A DNA stretch of 64,000 nucleotides, from contig NC_052399.1 of NCBI RefSeq assembly GCF_009389715.1, positions 4,542,938 to 4,606,937 on the forward strand. Reading direction: 5' to 3'. Shown here one piece after another: positions 12,735 through 24,400 of the stretch. This DNA comes from Phoenix dactylifera (lineage: Eukaryota; Streptophyta; Magnoliopsida; Arecales; Arecaceae). Position 1 is the first letter of the stretch, and each line of letters opens with the position of its first letter. The notes beneath the pieces were generated by a model. The model was not told where the DNA came from. It saw only the letters and a program-made list of their open reading frames with translations, and did not search any database. Both the position numbers and the translations under genes were made by a program.

Positions 12735-14569
12735 TTTAGCAGGCTTTGCCTCTGTTGCCAAAGCCTCGATCCGGTTTATGCTGGGTTTGTCTCCTGTTCT
12801 TCCACGCCGGAGCCTCCAAACAGAGCCCCTTTCGAGTGATCCGTTTCCTCTTCCTCCCCAAACAAAAAGAAAAAAACGGAAGCTGAACGTGGAGGCCTGA
12901 GACGGCCGGCGAAGAACCGCGCCCGCATGCTCCACCACTGCTGCCGTGCGCCGCTCCCGAGCACTCCGACGTCGATCTGCCGTCCTGTGTTGCCGCTGAC
13001 CGTGGCCGGATCCGGACGAAGAACGCCACCGCCCTCATCTACCGTCGCGGCCCCTTCCTTGCAGCCGTCGCCGCGAAGTCCGGTCGCCACCACAGGCGGA
13101 AGAAGCTCCGGAAGAAGCTGCAGAGCCCTCGCGTGCGGCCCATCCAGCACGACGCCGGCCGCCGTGTCCCCTACTTCGAGACCATCCTCCACGACGAAGC
13201 CCACCTCCGCTCCACGGAGAAGAGCGCCGCCCCTCCTTCCCGAGCCCCCACCGTCTTCAATCGCTGCCGTACCCCACGCGCCGATCGCCACGGACGCTGG
13301 CGTAACCACCTGCAACAACCCACGAAGAAGGAACACGCTAATGGGTATGTAACAGGTTATCGGGTCGGATCTTGCCCGTTAACCCGAATCCTTTTGGGTT
13401 TCATAAAAAAAAATGGTATCGGGCGTGAAACGGGTTAGCGGAGCGAGTTGTGCCCGTTAACCCGAACACTACCGGATCTCTGTTATAAAAAAAAAAAAAA
13501 AAAAAAAAACTATTCACCTTTCTTCCCCGAGAACTCCACCGCAGCGCCGCCTCCCCACCGACGCACACCGTCGCCGAGCATCCCACCCGAGCTCCTCCGC
13601 CCGTGCCGCTCCGCCTTCGCCGCCTCCGCCCGTGCCGCTCCGCCTTCGCCGCCTTCGCCCGTGCCGCCTCCTGCCGCCGCCGAGATCCGCCATCGCCTGA
13701 GCCCCATCTTCTCCCTCCCCATCGAGCCGCGCCGCCTTGCCGTCGCCGTCCCCGCCGCTCCCGCAACCGCTCGATTGCCACCACCGCTGCCTCCTTCCCC
13801 TCCTTGCTTCACCGCTGCCCCCCTCTGATCGCACACCGCAAAACCACCGCCTCCACCACCACTTCACCGCCTCCCCCCCCCCCACTCACCCCACTCCCTC
13901 CCTCTTTTATTTCATCATGGGATGTTGAAACCCTCTTCACACCACCTCAGGCTCATTTCGCCCCCCCTCCTCTTCCTTCACGGGCCGACTCCACGCACCC
14001 TACCACCCTCCTTCCTCATCGGGCCCAAACCACCCGCACACCCCTCTCAAAGCCCACCCTGCTTTCTCTGCTGCGGGCCCCTAACCCGCAGGCCTTTTGG
14101 GCCCAATTTCAACAGGCCCTTTCTTGCGCAAGCCCACCAACCAGAATTGATCGTCGCCCCAACCCAGGTCAGGTTTCTTCCTTACTGCAAATTTTATTTG
14201 TTTATCTAAATTTAGAATTAATTAACTCTTAAGTGCTCTATTGATATTGCTTCCTGAAAATTCAACACATCCACTCCAAACAATACCAAAATCCTAGTAG
14301 TAGCCTATCTTTGTTATTAATTGTAGAGCTATCTAAGCTTTGGGAGTTCTTTGAGGCTCTGTGCAGCCCTGCAACGCACTGAAAACTAGTACTATTTGAC
14401 TGCAACTACTTATCTGAATTTATTACGTAATTCAAAGCCAATTTCAATTGCTTGAGTTAGCTTCCGATTATATTGAGCATATACCTTGCTATATTAAATT
14501 ACTTTCATGCATTAGGTCTACTTAGGAACCTCTATAGTTGGTAGGATCATACATTTTGTTATTCATTTT
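12735..14569 (+). other. Unusually long GC-rich leader of the LTR element
   Basis: About 1.85 kb separates the PBS from the Gag ATG. From 12.78 to 14.1 kb it is rich in C/CCG, with Pro/Arg/Ser-type ORFs on both strands that look like composition artefacts. A ~70-bp unit containing GCCCGTTAACCCGAA occurs twice (about 13342-13410 and 13424-13490), each time followed by an A-run; the second A-run is about 22 nt (13487-13509). The part after 14.2 kb is AT-richer, like the rest of the element. The GC-rich part may be captured foreign sequence. Confidence 0.5.
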
Positions 14570-16480
14570 ATGCATCTACGTAGTGGTTGTGTCGCATCTC
14601 ATCCTGAGTCCCAATTAGGCATGGATTCCAAAATCGAAGCTCTATTAAAAGCTATTCAAGACACTAATGCTCAAGTCCAAAACAACAATGCCCAAATTCA
14701 TGACCTAACCACAATGTCCACCCAAGTTAATGCCCGATTTGATTCAATTGAGGCTTCACTTCAGAGGGTTATTGAACCCAAGAAAGCTGGTACCTTTCAT
14801 TTACCGGGTCTTAAAGGAGACGAAACCCTAGAACATGTCCTAGAACAACAAGGCTCTGTTCGGCAGGGCAATTTTAGTAATAGGTCTGTTCCAGGTCATC
14901 ATCATGCCTACCCTCGCCCTAGAGGACCTGGTCCCTTCCCTAATATTGATAGAGGTTGCCGACATAACGTAGAGCCCAGTGAACCTCGTGACCATGTTGA
15001 AGATGTGATGAAAGGCATCCGGGTTGAAGCCCCTACCTTTGATGGTCGCAATGACCCAAAGATCTTTTCAGACTGGTTGCATGAAATGGACCACTTCTTT
15101 GAGTGGTATAATTTGTCTGAAAAGAAGAAGGCTCGGTTCGCCAGAATGAAGCTCATTGGTCGAGCTAAACTTTTCTGGCAAAGTACCGAACATCTGTTAG
15201 CTAGGAGACATCAACATGAAGTAACTGATTGGGTAGAGATGAAAGAGAGACTTAAAGAAAAATACCTGCCCCTTAACTACCAAGACGATCTCCTAAACCG
15301 ATGGAACACTAAGTCCACATTTGTAAGGCGCCCTGACACACGGAGCACTCCCACCGGCCTTAATTCCTTAGGGTCCAAACCTTCTGTAGGGTCCACTACT
15401 CATAGGCCCCCTCCTATTGCCCATGTCACAGGCCGAGACACTAATGGCAAGGGAATGCTTGGTGAGCCTCCCAAACCACATTCCAAAATTCGGTGTTACA
15501 AATGCCAAGGTTTTGGTCACGTTACCTCCCAATGTGCGAACAAATTTTTCGTTATTGCTCAGCAAGAGCAGGGAGGTGATATAGATGACTTAGAGGAGCA
15601 AATCTATGAACCAAACCTCGATGACATTCAGGACATTGAGGAAGAGTGTGATGACAAACCTGAAACCCTAGGATGCACCCACACTCCACCTAGCTCGCTT
15701 GCACAGTCAGATAACGAGTCTGACCAGTCTACCATGAGTGTAGTTGGATATGCCCTCGCACAACCCATCGAAATTGATGTTAGGATTTCTGAGCCTGCAT
15801 ATGCATTTACACAACACATTCATAAGTTGTATCAGGAAATCCATAAGGGCATTCATGCATGTACTGCTCAGTATAAGATGCAAGCTGATTTCCATGCTAA
15901 AGAATTTCAAATTTGGGGTTACGTAATGATCCATCTTAAGGAATTACAGTCTCTTAGTATTGAACCATTTAGGGTGTTGCACAAGGATGGCACTGAAGCC
16001 TATGCCATTGACTTTCCATTTGATTTTGGTCATAGCCTTACTATTACTATTACAGATTTGGTTGCAATCCCTGATGACTCTTTTGCTGCACACTTTCCTG
16101 CGCCCGTTGTTTATCCCATTATTGATTTCATGCCATCTTCGTTTCCTTTTACCCTCCATCGAGCACAAAAAGAGTATATTGATTCTATTTTAGCCGAGCA
16201 AATAGTTTTTACCAGTGATGGAGGCATCCAGCATTTTCTGGTTCGTTGGCGAGGACAACCAAGGTCCGGCTACACTTGGATCCAGCGCGAGGAGATACCG
16301 CCGATTGATCCGAACTTGTTGGAGTACTACCGGGGCTTTACCGAACCGCTTTCGTCGAGGTCGACTTCTTCCTACCCGAGGAGAGTTGGTGCGGACACCA
16401 GTGCCAGGTCAGCCGGTCGCCACAGGATCCAGCCAGCTCAGCGGGTCCCAGCCGATTCAGCCAGCCTGATTTTATTTTAG
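14570..16480 (+). CDS. Gag-zinc knuckle fused to integrase C-terminus and chromodomain (non-autonomous chromovirus protein)
   Basis: 636 codons from the ATG at 14570 to TAG in the 3' LTR. Order of parts: a coiled-coil-like N-terminus (about residues 20-70); the first half of the retrotransposon Gag domain (about 152-246, with FDGRNDP, FSDWLHEMDHFFEWY and AKLFWQ); and a CX2CX4HX4C zinc knuckle at 309-322. An acidic linker follows (335-365). After it come the tail of a chromoviral integrase (about 400-500, including AQYKMQADFH and PFRVLH) and a chromodomain (about 537-592, with FLVRWRG, YTWI and LLEYY). The second half of the usual Gag domain is missing, because the ORF jumps from LLNRWN into an unrelated linker. 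PR, RT, RH and the integrase core are also missing, yet the frame is open throughout. Such a protein could package RNA and target chromatin but not copy or integrate DNA by itself. Domain calls are by motif recognition. Confidence 0.85.
   Translation: MHLRSGCVASHPESQLGMDSKIEALLKAIQDTNAQVQNNNAQIHDLTTMSTQVNARFDSIEASLQRVIEPKKAGTFHLPGLKGDETLEHVLEQQGSVRQGNFSNRSVPGHHHAYPRPRGPGPFPNIDRGCRHNVEPSEPRDHVEDVMKGIRVEAPTFDGRNDPKIFSDWLHEMDHFFEWYNLSEKKKARFARMKLIGRAKLFWQSTEHLLARRHQHEVTDWVEMKERLKEKYLPLNYQDDLLNRWNTKSTFVRRPDTRSTPTGLNSLGSKPSVGSTTHRPPPIAHVTGRDTNGKGMLGEPPKPHSKIRCYKCQGFGHVTSQCANKFFVIAQQEQGGDIDDLEEQIYEPNLDDIQDIEEECDDKPETLGCTHTPPSSLAQSDNESDQSTMSVVGYALAQPIEIDVRISEPAYAFTQHIHKLYQEIHKGIHACTAQYKMQADFHAKEFQIWGYVMIHLKELQSLSIEPFRVLHKDGTEAYAIDFPFDFGHSLTITITDLVAIPDDSFAAHFPAPVVYPIIDFMPSSFPFTLHRAQKEYIDSILAEQIVFTSDGGIQHFLVRWRGQPRSGYTWIQREEIPPIDPNLLEYYRGFTEPLSSRSTSSYPRRVGADTSARSAGRHRIQPAQRVPADSASLILF
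16378..16386 (+). other. Polypurine tract
   Basis: GAGGAGAGT directly precedes the 3' LTR, the expected position for plus-strand priming. It also lies inside the open reading frame. Confidence 0.65.
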
Positions 16481-16762
16481 ATTGATTTATTTTATGTTGA
16501 TTGGGTTTATTTGCATATTGTCATTTGGGTTTATTTGCATATTGTCATTTTAGGAGCTTTTTGGAATTATTTTATTTGTAGGGGTTATTTGTTATTTTGT
16601 AACCCTATATATATGGGTCCATCCTCATGTTTAGGGTTTAATGAATTAATGCAAGAAAATTAGCCTTCTTCTTCTTCCTCCTCCTCTCCTCTTTTCTTCT
16701 TCTTCCCCTCTTCTTCTCCTCTTTTCCCGCTGCCTTCCGTCCCTTACATCCGTCCTGCATCA
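16387..16762 (+). repeat. 3' LTR
   Basis: 376 bp, collinear with the 5' LTR. Visible differences are two substitutions in the T-rich stretch near 16503-16510, one G/A near 16600, and a one-base indel plus a substitution near 16724. The internal ORF runs about 94 bp into this LTR before its stop. Confidence 0.93.
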
Positions 16763-17405
16763 AAACGACTATGCGGGGAATTAGAAAATAGAAGATATTA
16801 GGGCCACAACCCTCTCCTCTCTATTTTTCCCGCTCTGCCCTCTTTTCCCCAAGCTCTTCTCTGCGTACAGGAAATAAAATTCCTTGTAAATCTGCAACTT
16901 GAGTTGCAGTACAACTTCAACTCCTACGTGGCTCCATATGTTCCTCAAAAGGTCACCACCAGCAAATCTCGCTAAGTTGCAAGGGTCCAAAAAAAAAAGT
17001 AAGCGGCAAGTTTCTAATCCGCTCAAACTTCTGGACCCGGCAATCAAATCTGAGCTTATACCAAGGCTGGGTGGGTGGGCAAAAGGATGGGTTTTCGCGT
17101 AAGGCGGAGGACGTTTGGACCATGTCAAACCCATAGCAATACAAAGCGCCAACTTCAGTTTCCCAGGTCTACCACAAAGTCATTTTCAGAACCAGGAATG
17201 ATTAAGATATGTTGATGATCAACAGTTTCCGCCGTTATTCGGGCATTGACGCATGGTATCCCGACGAATGTGATCAAATGACGTCTAAGTTGTTTCCCAG
17301 ACAGGGCTAATCTTGGCAGCTAAATCTTAGGTTTGGATGGAATCTTAGTCAGCCCTCCAATAGTTGGAAAAAGGTTCGACGATTGTAATTATTAGAGTAT
17401 CCGGC

Positions 17406-17510
17406 TGGTAGTCAGCCCACATTCAACAAGGTAGTTGTCATCCCCCAAGAGGGGAGGTTTGGTAGTCAGCCCGCATTCAAGGTAGTTGCTATCCCCCTAG
17501 AGGCGAGGTT
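17406..17510. repeat. Two-copy ~52-bp tandem repeat
   Basis: TGGTAGTCAGCCC begins copies at 17406 and 17460. Each continues through CATTCAA, GGTAGTTG and ATCCCCC to GAGGTT. Confidence 0.75.
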
Positions 17511-17838
17511 TGGTAGGTGAGTCAATGTCCCAGTAGGTGGCTTATGGACGGCAGACCAGAAAGCAGCCGCAAGTTTCATCGTAATGGTCCAATGATAGAG
17601 CTGAAAGCGGGTGAAATTATATCCAATCGTATCGATTTTTATATCCGATTCGAATCAAATTAATATTTAGATAAAAAAAATATATAAATATATTTAATAT
17701 CTAATACATATTTATTTATAATAAATATAAATAAAATATAAATATGAATATGAATATATCAATATCCAATCTATTTTCATCTCCATCCGGCTGACTACCA
17801 AACAAACTAGAGAGCTTAAGTTCAGGCACAGCCAGCAT

Positions 17839-17888
17839 CCAATTTGAAAATCTCCACAAGTCTCCAATTTGAAAATCTCCACAAGTCT
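17839..17888. repeat. Exact two-copy 25-bp tandem repeat
   Basis: The 25-bp unit starting CCAATTTGAAAATCTCC occurs at 17839-17863 and again immediately at 17864-17888. Confidence 0.85.
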
Positions 17889-18482
17889 CCATTCTCTTCT
17901 AAAGCATTAGATCATAACTTCACCTTTGAAGTGACTACAAGATTTGCATGCCGACCCATACCAAGTCATCGACATATCCGGCATTCACCTTCGACCTGAA
18001 TACAAGATTGGCATGCCAATCCAAACCACGGGACATATCTGACCATCTTGATCCCCAACGGACAGGCCCAACAGCATATATGATTTTAGACACACAAATG
18101 ACACACACGGACCGAAGACGCATCTACACGATCATTTTATATGAAATCATCAGATAGCATATATGATATACAAAGTAGACACCAAGATTTTTGAAGTCTA
18201 GGCAATATTTTAAGAATAGAATAATCCTACCTTCAGGCATCTTAAGGATTAATAACAGAAGTTAAATATACAAGTTGTGTGACGCTCATCAAAAAGAAAA
18301 CCAAGCATTAACTGCATCTCGGAGAACAGGAAGCTAATGTAATTTGCTTGATAAAGACACAAATGAAGTAAACAAAAAGAACATGATATTGCTTAGCAAA
18401 AGGTATCGGAACATTTGGAAAACCTGAAGCTTCCTCATGAAACCCTAATAACCACGCTACCTTCATATAACAGCACCACTAT

Positions 18483-21400
18483 CTAATTCTTCTTCTTTGA
18501 TGATTTTTTGAGAGATTTCTTCTTTGGTTTCAATTTATTTGACGTATTAAACACCTCCCGATCCTTTTCCTTCTTGCGTTGCCTCTCTTTCTTCACATTG
18601 AACATTGTAACCGCCTGTTCGCATGAGGTTGCATAAAGAATAAGAAATATATTTAAGTAACAAGCAGAAATTGAGTAAAACCACAAAATTTAACAGAGTT
18701 TGTTTAACAAGTTTTATTAAAAATGAATGAGTTGGATAAAAATGATTGTTTGGTTGTTTTCCACAAAACCTGTTTTGCCTAAACTGACAATGCAAAACCT
18801 GAAAAGTGAGTTCATCAAAACATGTATCCTATTTTTCGTAAAACCCTTTTTAAATCTGTTTGCTAAAATTCACAGGCAAACAATAAGCACCTAAGGTTCA
18901 ATGTGCAAATTAGAAATCTTACCTTGTTGACATCAAGTATGTCATGAGAGCTTTTAGCCATCAGCTGATTAAGAATTTTCTCCGTTTGCTGCTTTTCTTG
19001 GGTGCCCATTCCCTTTCCTTCTACCACAGGGAGGAACTAGACAAAAGAAAAGCAATTGAAAAACACCATCTAGATCTCATGTCACAATAAAAGGCATGTT
19101 TAAGCAGATACAACATAAGAGTTCGTATTTGCGTACAAACCTTTCGAAACTTCCCGGCATGCTTGGGAGCTTTCTCGCCTGGCAGCTTTTTGTCAAATTT
19201 CCCGCCACTTGCTGTTGCTGTTGCTGCCATCCCAGCTACATTTTCAAGCTCCTCTTTACTAGCTTTCTTTGGAGCTTCTTTCTGGCTTCCTGTGATGGGC
19301 AGTGCTGTTGCAGCGAGTTGGACATGACTGCATGGGAAATTTCAACTATATGTAAGATTAAAAGTCTAAACATCAAAAAGACAGCCAACCGGGTGTTATG
19401 TTAAATAGAAAATTTATCATTACAAGTTTAACAGCACACGAGAAAAAAAAAAAAAAAAGGTAAGCATGATAGCACAATTAAGAATAAGAAGAACGATAAG
19501 CTACTATCTACCACAGCTTACTGATCCTTAAATACAGCAATAAAGTTGCAGATAAGTTGTCATCCAATACCCTGGAGGGCAACTTGACAAAGTTGAATAC
19601 TCAGAATTCAGAAAATATAATGCCTAATAATATTTAAGTGATTATGTTACAACATTAAGTGAACCCAGTAAACAACAAACAGCAAGAGACTTGAAAGAAG
19701 ATAGGCATGTTAGCTATAATGAAAGCATGTGTATTTTCCGGGGAGATGTCACTTGATGGGGGCATTGCCAGAACTGTGGCACAAATATATACAGATAAAA
19801 CAGTAAGTTCTTTACAGATTATATAGTAACCAAAGGGAAAAGACAGAGTGTTGGCAGGAAATCTAAACACTTAGACTTCATAACTAAAAATGGTGCATAA
19901 TAAATTTCAAGAGAAGACAAAATGGAAAACAACCTTGGCAAAGCACCAGCTTTCATGGCCTGCTTTAGATTCTGCAGCCGGTTCTTTTCTTGCTTCTCAA
20001 CTCGTTTCTTCTTCTCAACCTTCCTTTGGGCAAAAGGATCCTCCCCTGGCTCTGTAAGAACAGAACTATCGATATAGGACAACTAAACTATATAATTATC
20101 CACAATTTCAAAGAACATCAATCTACCAAACAAACAACAAATTTAACTTTCAGCCACTATATGCACTCTCCTAGATATTCAACTACATATAAGAAAGCAC
20201 AAAAATCCAATTTAAGAGAAACACAGAGTCACAAACTTAAATTATTTTAATACATGATAACAATTATCATGGAATTAAAAAGCTTCAAAATATTGCTTAT
20301 ATGGAAGCCAAAATAACTTCAGTTGATAATACTAGATCATTTACCAATAAATTGGAAATGCAAAAAAAAAAAAAAAAAATACAAATCTACAATGACAGCC
20401 TACGTGCTCTAAAGTCCACAATATTCTGTGTCAAGCAACTTGCCAACATTACTGATAGTATAATCTTGCTCATTAAGATTATGGGACTGTAACTTTGAAT
20501 GGCCATGATCATGTTCTGGAAGCAACCAATGCACAAGGCAGTGCAGCCTTTCAGGCAAGGTTGACAACTCCAGGCAATCTCATTAAGGTCTACAGGGCAG
20601 TGCTATAATTTCAGCTGGGCCTAAAATGAACACATGATTTCAGAAGAAAATGATTATTACAGATATAAAAAGGGGTAAAAAAGCAAGAAAAATAGGTAAG
20701 CCAGGGCTTAATGATTAACAATTATAGAATATCAGATTGACAAGAGGGGTGTGATGATGGTGTTGTAAATCTAAGAATGGCTCCTGGACATGGACAAGTA
20801 CTGATGTAAGGTTATATGCTTCGAATAGTTTAAGCTTACAGAGAGCTAAAATAAATTATTGCAGATATTAGATTCTTAGATGAAGCTATAAATTAATATA
20901 ATCCATTTTCCCATCTGTTCTATTAACAAACTAAATCTAAGAAAAAACATTTCAGCCTACCACTTTCAATTGCTTGGTGCAAATTTAAAAAGGCAGGTTC
21001 ATCAAGTATAAAAGTTCTACTAAATTTAAAAAGGCAAGACAAATCCCACCAATTGAAAGAAGCACAATATTTGTATTTATCTTTATAATTTAGTTGGCTA
21101 CAAATTGTTTTATGATAGAGAAGTCATATAAGCTGATCCCTGCTAGCATATCAGTCAACTAATAACTAAATAAAAAAAAGGCAAGACATATCCCACCAAT
21201 TGAAAGAAGCAAAAAAATTGTATTTATCTTTATAATTTAGTTGGGTACAAATTGTTTTATGATAAAAGAGGCAGATAGAAGTCATATAAGCTGATCCCTG
21301 CTAGCATATCGGTCAAGTAATGAAGTTTGAAAGCTGTTTACCAAATCATTTCTAACATAAAGATGATTGTGTTATTAAAAATAGATTGATCAGAAATAAC

Positions 21401-24400
21401 AGACAAAGATTCCCTTCATAAAGATTATTTGAGAGCTAGTTCTTAATTCATAAACCATAAAGCTTTAATAAGCCAGACATTTTCCAACTTGTTCTAACTC
21501 ATAGAACCATATGTAGGATAGACCAAAAGGCTTTGAGCACAAGTATGAAGGAATGAGTTTCAAAGGGCACATAAGCTATCAAGCAGCACAATACGTTGAC
21601 ACCAGATTGCACCAATTGTTTGATCAGAACAATCACTTCATTAACCATAAATATGGTGCTTAATAAGGAATAAAATCTGTGTCTATGTAGAAATCCTCAA
21701 ATCACTTCCCCACTTAGTGGTATTACTGCTGCAGTTGCAGGTAATATCTAATCTAAAAGCATGATCCATGTATGTTGAAACCAAGTTCCAAGGGTAAGTA
21801 ATCAAATTGTATTTTTCTATACAAATGAGAGAAGTACTCAGACACATTCAACCTTGTTAGATTGAATTTCAATGTTACAGGTCGGCTACTTGTGATATGT
21901 CAAACCAATTTTTCTTAACTCAAAAACTACAATGCTTTCACAATCCTATTCGAAGCAGGAAAATGAGCACTTCAACGGTGTAGCAGAGATGTCACTTTGT
22001 TGCAACTTCAACCTACCGAACAACCTTAATTTTATATTGGGTTTAAAGAAAATCTTAACTAAAAGATTCTAGATTGCAGCTCAAAGTTGATGAGGACGGT
22101 AATGTTCTTGGCCCAAAGGGTGCCTCACTTGAACCCAAGAAAACAAATTGATTTGTGTTTATTTAGAGATTTTGCAAAAATCAAATGCCAGTGAAGAGGT
22201 ATTTTTGATATTGTTGATGTCAAACTGAGTTAGGACAGTTACAAGAATATTTTGAAATGTGAATAGGCCATCACTTTAACACAAGAAAACAAATTAATTG
22301 GTGTTTGTTTAGAGGTTTTGAAAATTAAATGACAATGAACAGGCATTTTTGATATTACTGATGTCAATCTAAGGTAGGGGCAGCTGCAAGAATAATTTGA
22401 GTTGTGAATTCTACAGGTCAATCAATCCCATCAATGGTAGAGGATAAGAGACACAATACAGAAGAACAGATATCACCACAATGATCCAAGATGTGATAAA
22501 AGAATGGTCTTGCATTTACTAAAATAAAGAAAGTGATTATGGTAATGGTCATTTAGTTGGAGAAGCATAATCAGATGAGCTTCAAGCCCAAATAAAACAA
22601 ACCAGTTTATTTAATCAAATAAAATTCAGACAAACAAATATTCTGAATAAGAACCAGGATTAAGTGTGCCATTTTTTGGACAGCAAACAATAAAAATTCA
22701 ACCTATAATTCCATTCAAAACATGTCAAACGGCATTTACATTCCCTTTCATCAAAAAGAAGAATTGCCATCGCTCCTATACTGCATGATCACAACATTAA
22801 ACATAGATTTCTCAATAGTAATGTTTATCAGATTATACAATTTGCTTGTTGCTTTTAGAAATTTACTATGACCCTGTACGCTCTTTATTTTAATACTATC
22901 TCATTCATCGAAAAGTATTGTAGGCACACAAGATAGAAACCCTGGTAGACCTTAAAACATCTTCTGAGATTCAAATGGCATGTAAGTATCAAAAAAAAGA
23001 CTATTTAGAACATGCATGCTCCTCATTTTAGAATAAAGGATCATCGTATTGTCACCTGCAACTCAATACAAGACTGCAAGTTAGGTTGCTGTAGATGCAT
23101 AGATTAAAATTTCAATAGTGCGGCAAACTTTCGTAAAATTTTCATTATATTATGCAAAATCATATGATAACCTAAAAAAGAAGACAGCTGCAATTGAGAA
23201 CTATCCCAGCAATATCAATGATCACCCTACAATGAGGTTGGGTAGCATTGCAAAGAACACAGCTGACATGCAGAGTTTAATAGATAACTTGAAAAAAACT
23301 GTTATTTTTAACATTATCATCTCATGCCAATGGTTTGTCTCTCTTATTTTGCCAATCAGCATGATGAATCAATCTCTGTTTCTTTTTTCTTCTTCAAAAC
23401 ATCAATTAAATTAGCTTTGTAGGCATGATGGCTGCTTTTCTTTTGCTAATCAAAAATTCTATTATGGAATGTCAAATGTTCATTATGAATATGCAAAGAA
23501 GATTTAACAAGATAAACCACTACCATCCGTCAATTTGGCCTCAATTATTGGTACATCTTTGTCATCATTCACACGATCATAGCCATGGCGCCGCTTCCAA
23601 GCACCCGTTTGTTCGTCAAATACGCGCTTGTCTTTTTTGCGATTCTTTATACCTGCAATTGCATTTAAGCAATATCATCAAGCATGTTGGAGCAGAAAAC
23701 AGATGGAATTTCTCCCCTGAGGAAAGGGGCTGGGAAAGCATTTCATTAGCACCTAACTCCATCACAGAACATTAAAGGCACAGGAACACTAACCTTTTGC
23801 TTTGGCAAACAGTTCCCATTTTGTGGGAGGCTTAGGCTTTGGCAGCTGAAAAAGCAACATAAAGTTTAATTAATGCTGTATGCACCCATTCAGGACAATA
23901 GCAAAAATAGAGTTCTGAACTGGAAATTACTGCATAAAGGTGCAAAATTGGGAAGACACCAATATTCAATTCACTTCAAACAGGGGTTCAGTATGCTTGA
24001 AACAAAATGTAATCAAGACATTTGTCAGTCATGGATAAGCAAAGGAGCTCTTTTAAAATATTAACTAGCTAGGTATCTCTAATATCACAAAAGGTCATTC
24101 TTCATAGCTATTCAACTATCACATGCAGTAATGAAGAGAAATTCATGTCGTTCTCTAAGAGGGATCCATGGTACACTTCACTAAATAACTGGAAGTAATA
24201 ATTTAAAGAGGGACGTAGTTTAATCAACTTGGACCTGACATTAGCCATAGTTGCCGAATGAAAAAATGAATTGATCAAATTGAAGTAAAGTCAATTCCAA
24301 GGCAGAAGACTGGGGGGGGGGGGGGGGAGTTGCGGTTAGAGATAATAGTCAATGATTCCTAACCAACAATTTGGGCTCAAAATGCGATTATGGATTAAAT

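Larger units (their letters stand above)
12344..16762 (+). mobile_element. Complete non-autonomous chromovirus-type (Ty3/gypsy) LTR retrotransposon, 4.4 kb
   Basis: Two direct LTRs (12344-12718 and 16387-16762) begin TGGTGCGG and end GCATCA. They are flanked by a perfect 5-bp target duplication, AAACG, at 12339-12343 and 16763-16767. A primer-binding site for initiator tRNA-Met (TGGTATCAGAGC) starts four bases inside the 5' LTR, and a purine tract abuts the 3' LTR. The interior has a long (~1.85 kb) leader and a single ORF made of Gag, zinc knuckle, integrase C-terminus and chromodomain. Protease, reverse transcriptase, RNase H and the integrase catalytic core are absent. It must therefore be mobilised in trans by a related chromovirus. 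The LTRs differ by about four substitutions and one indel in 375 bp, so the insertion is fairly young. Confidence 0.92.
16768..18482. other. Intergenic between the LTR element and the RRS1 3' end
   Basis: No supported gene. A 123-codon minus-strand ORF at 16781-17152 has no recognisable domain. Two short tandem repeats (listed separately) and an AT-rich block (17.63-17.77 kb) are present. A loose repeat of GATTKGCATGCCRAYCCA occurs at about 17941 and 18006. Confidence 0.5.

Noticed and set aside
12776-14232. Several overlapping 100-210 codon ORFs on both strands (Pro/Arg/Ser-rich)
   Set aside because: They sit in GC-rich low-complexity leader sequence of the LTR element, are open on both strands at once, and show no domain. 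They are composition artefacts.
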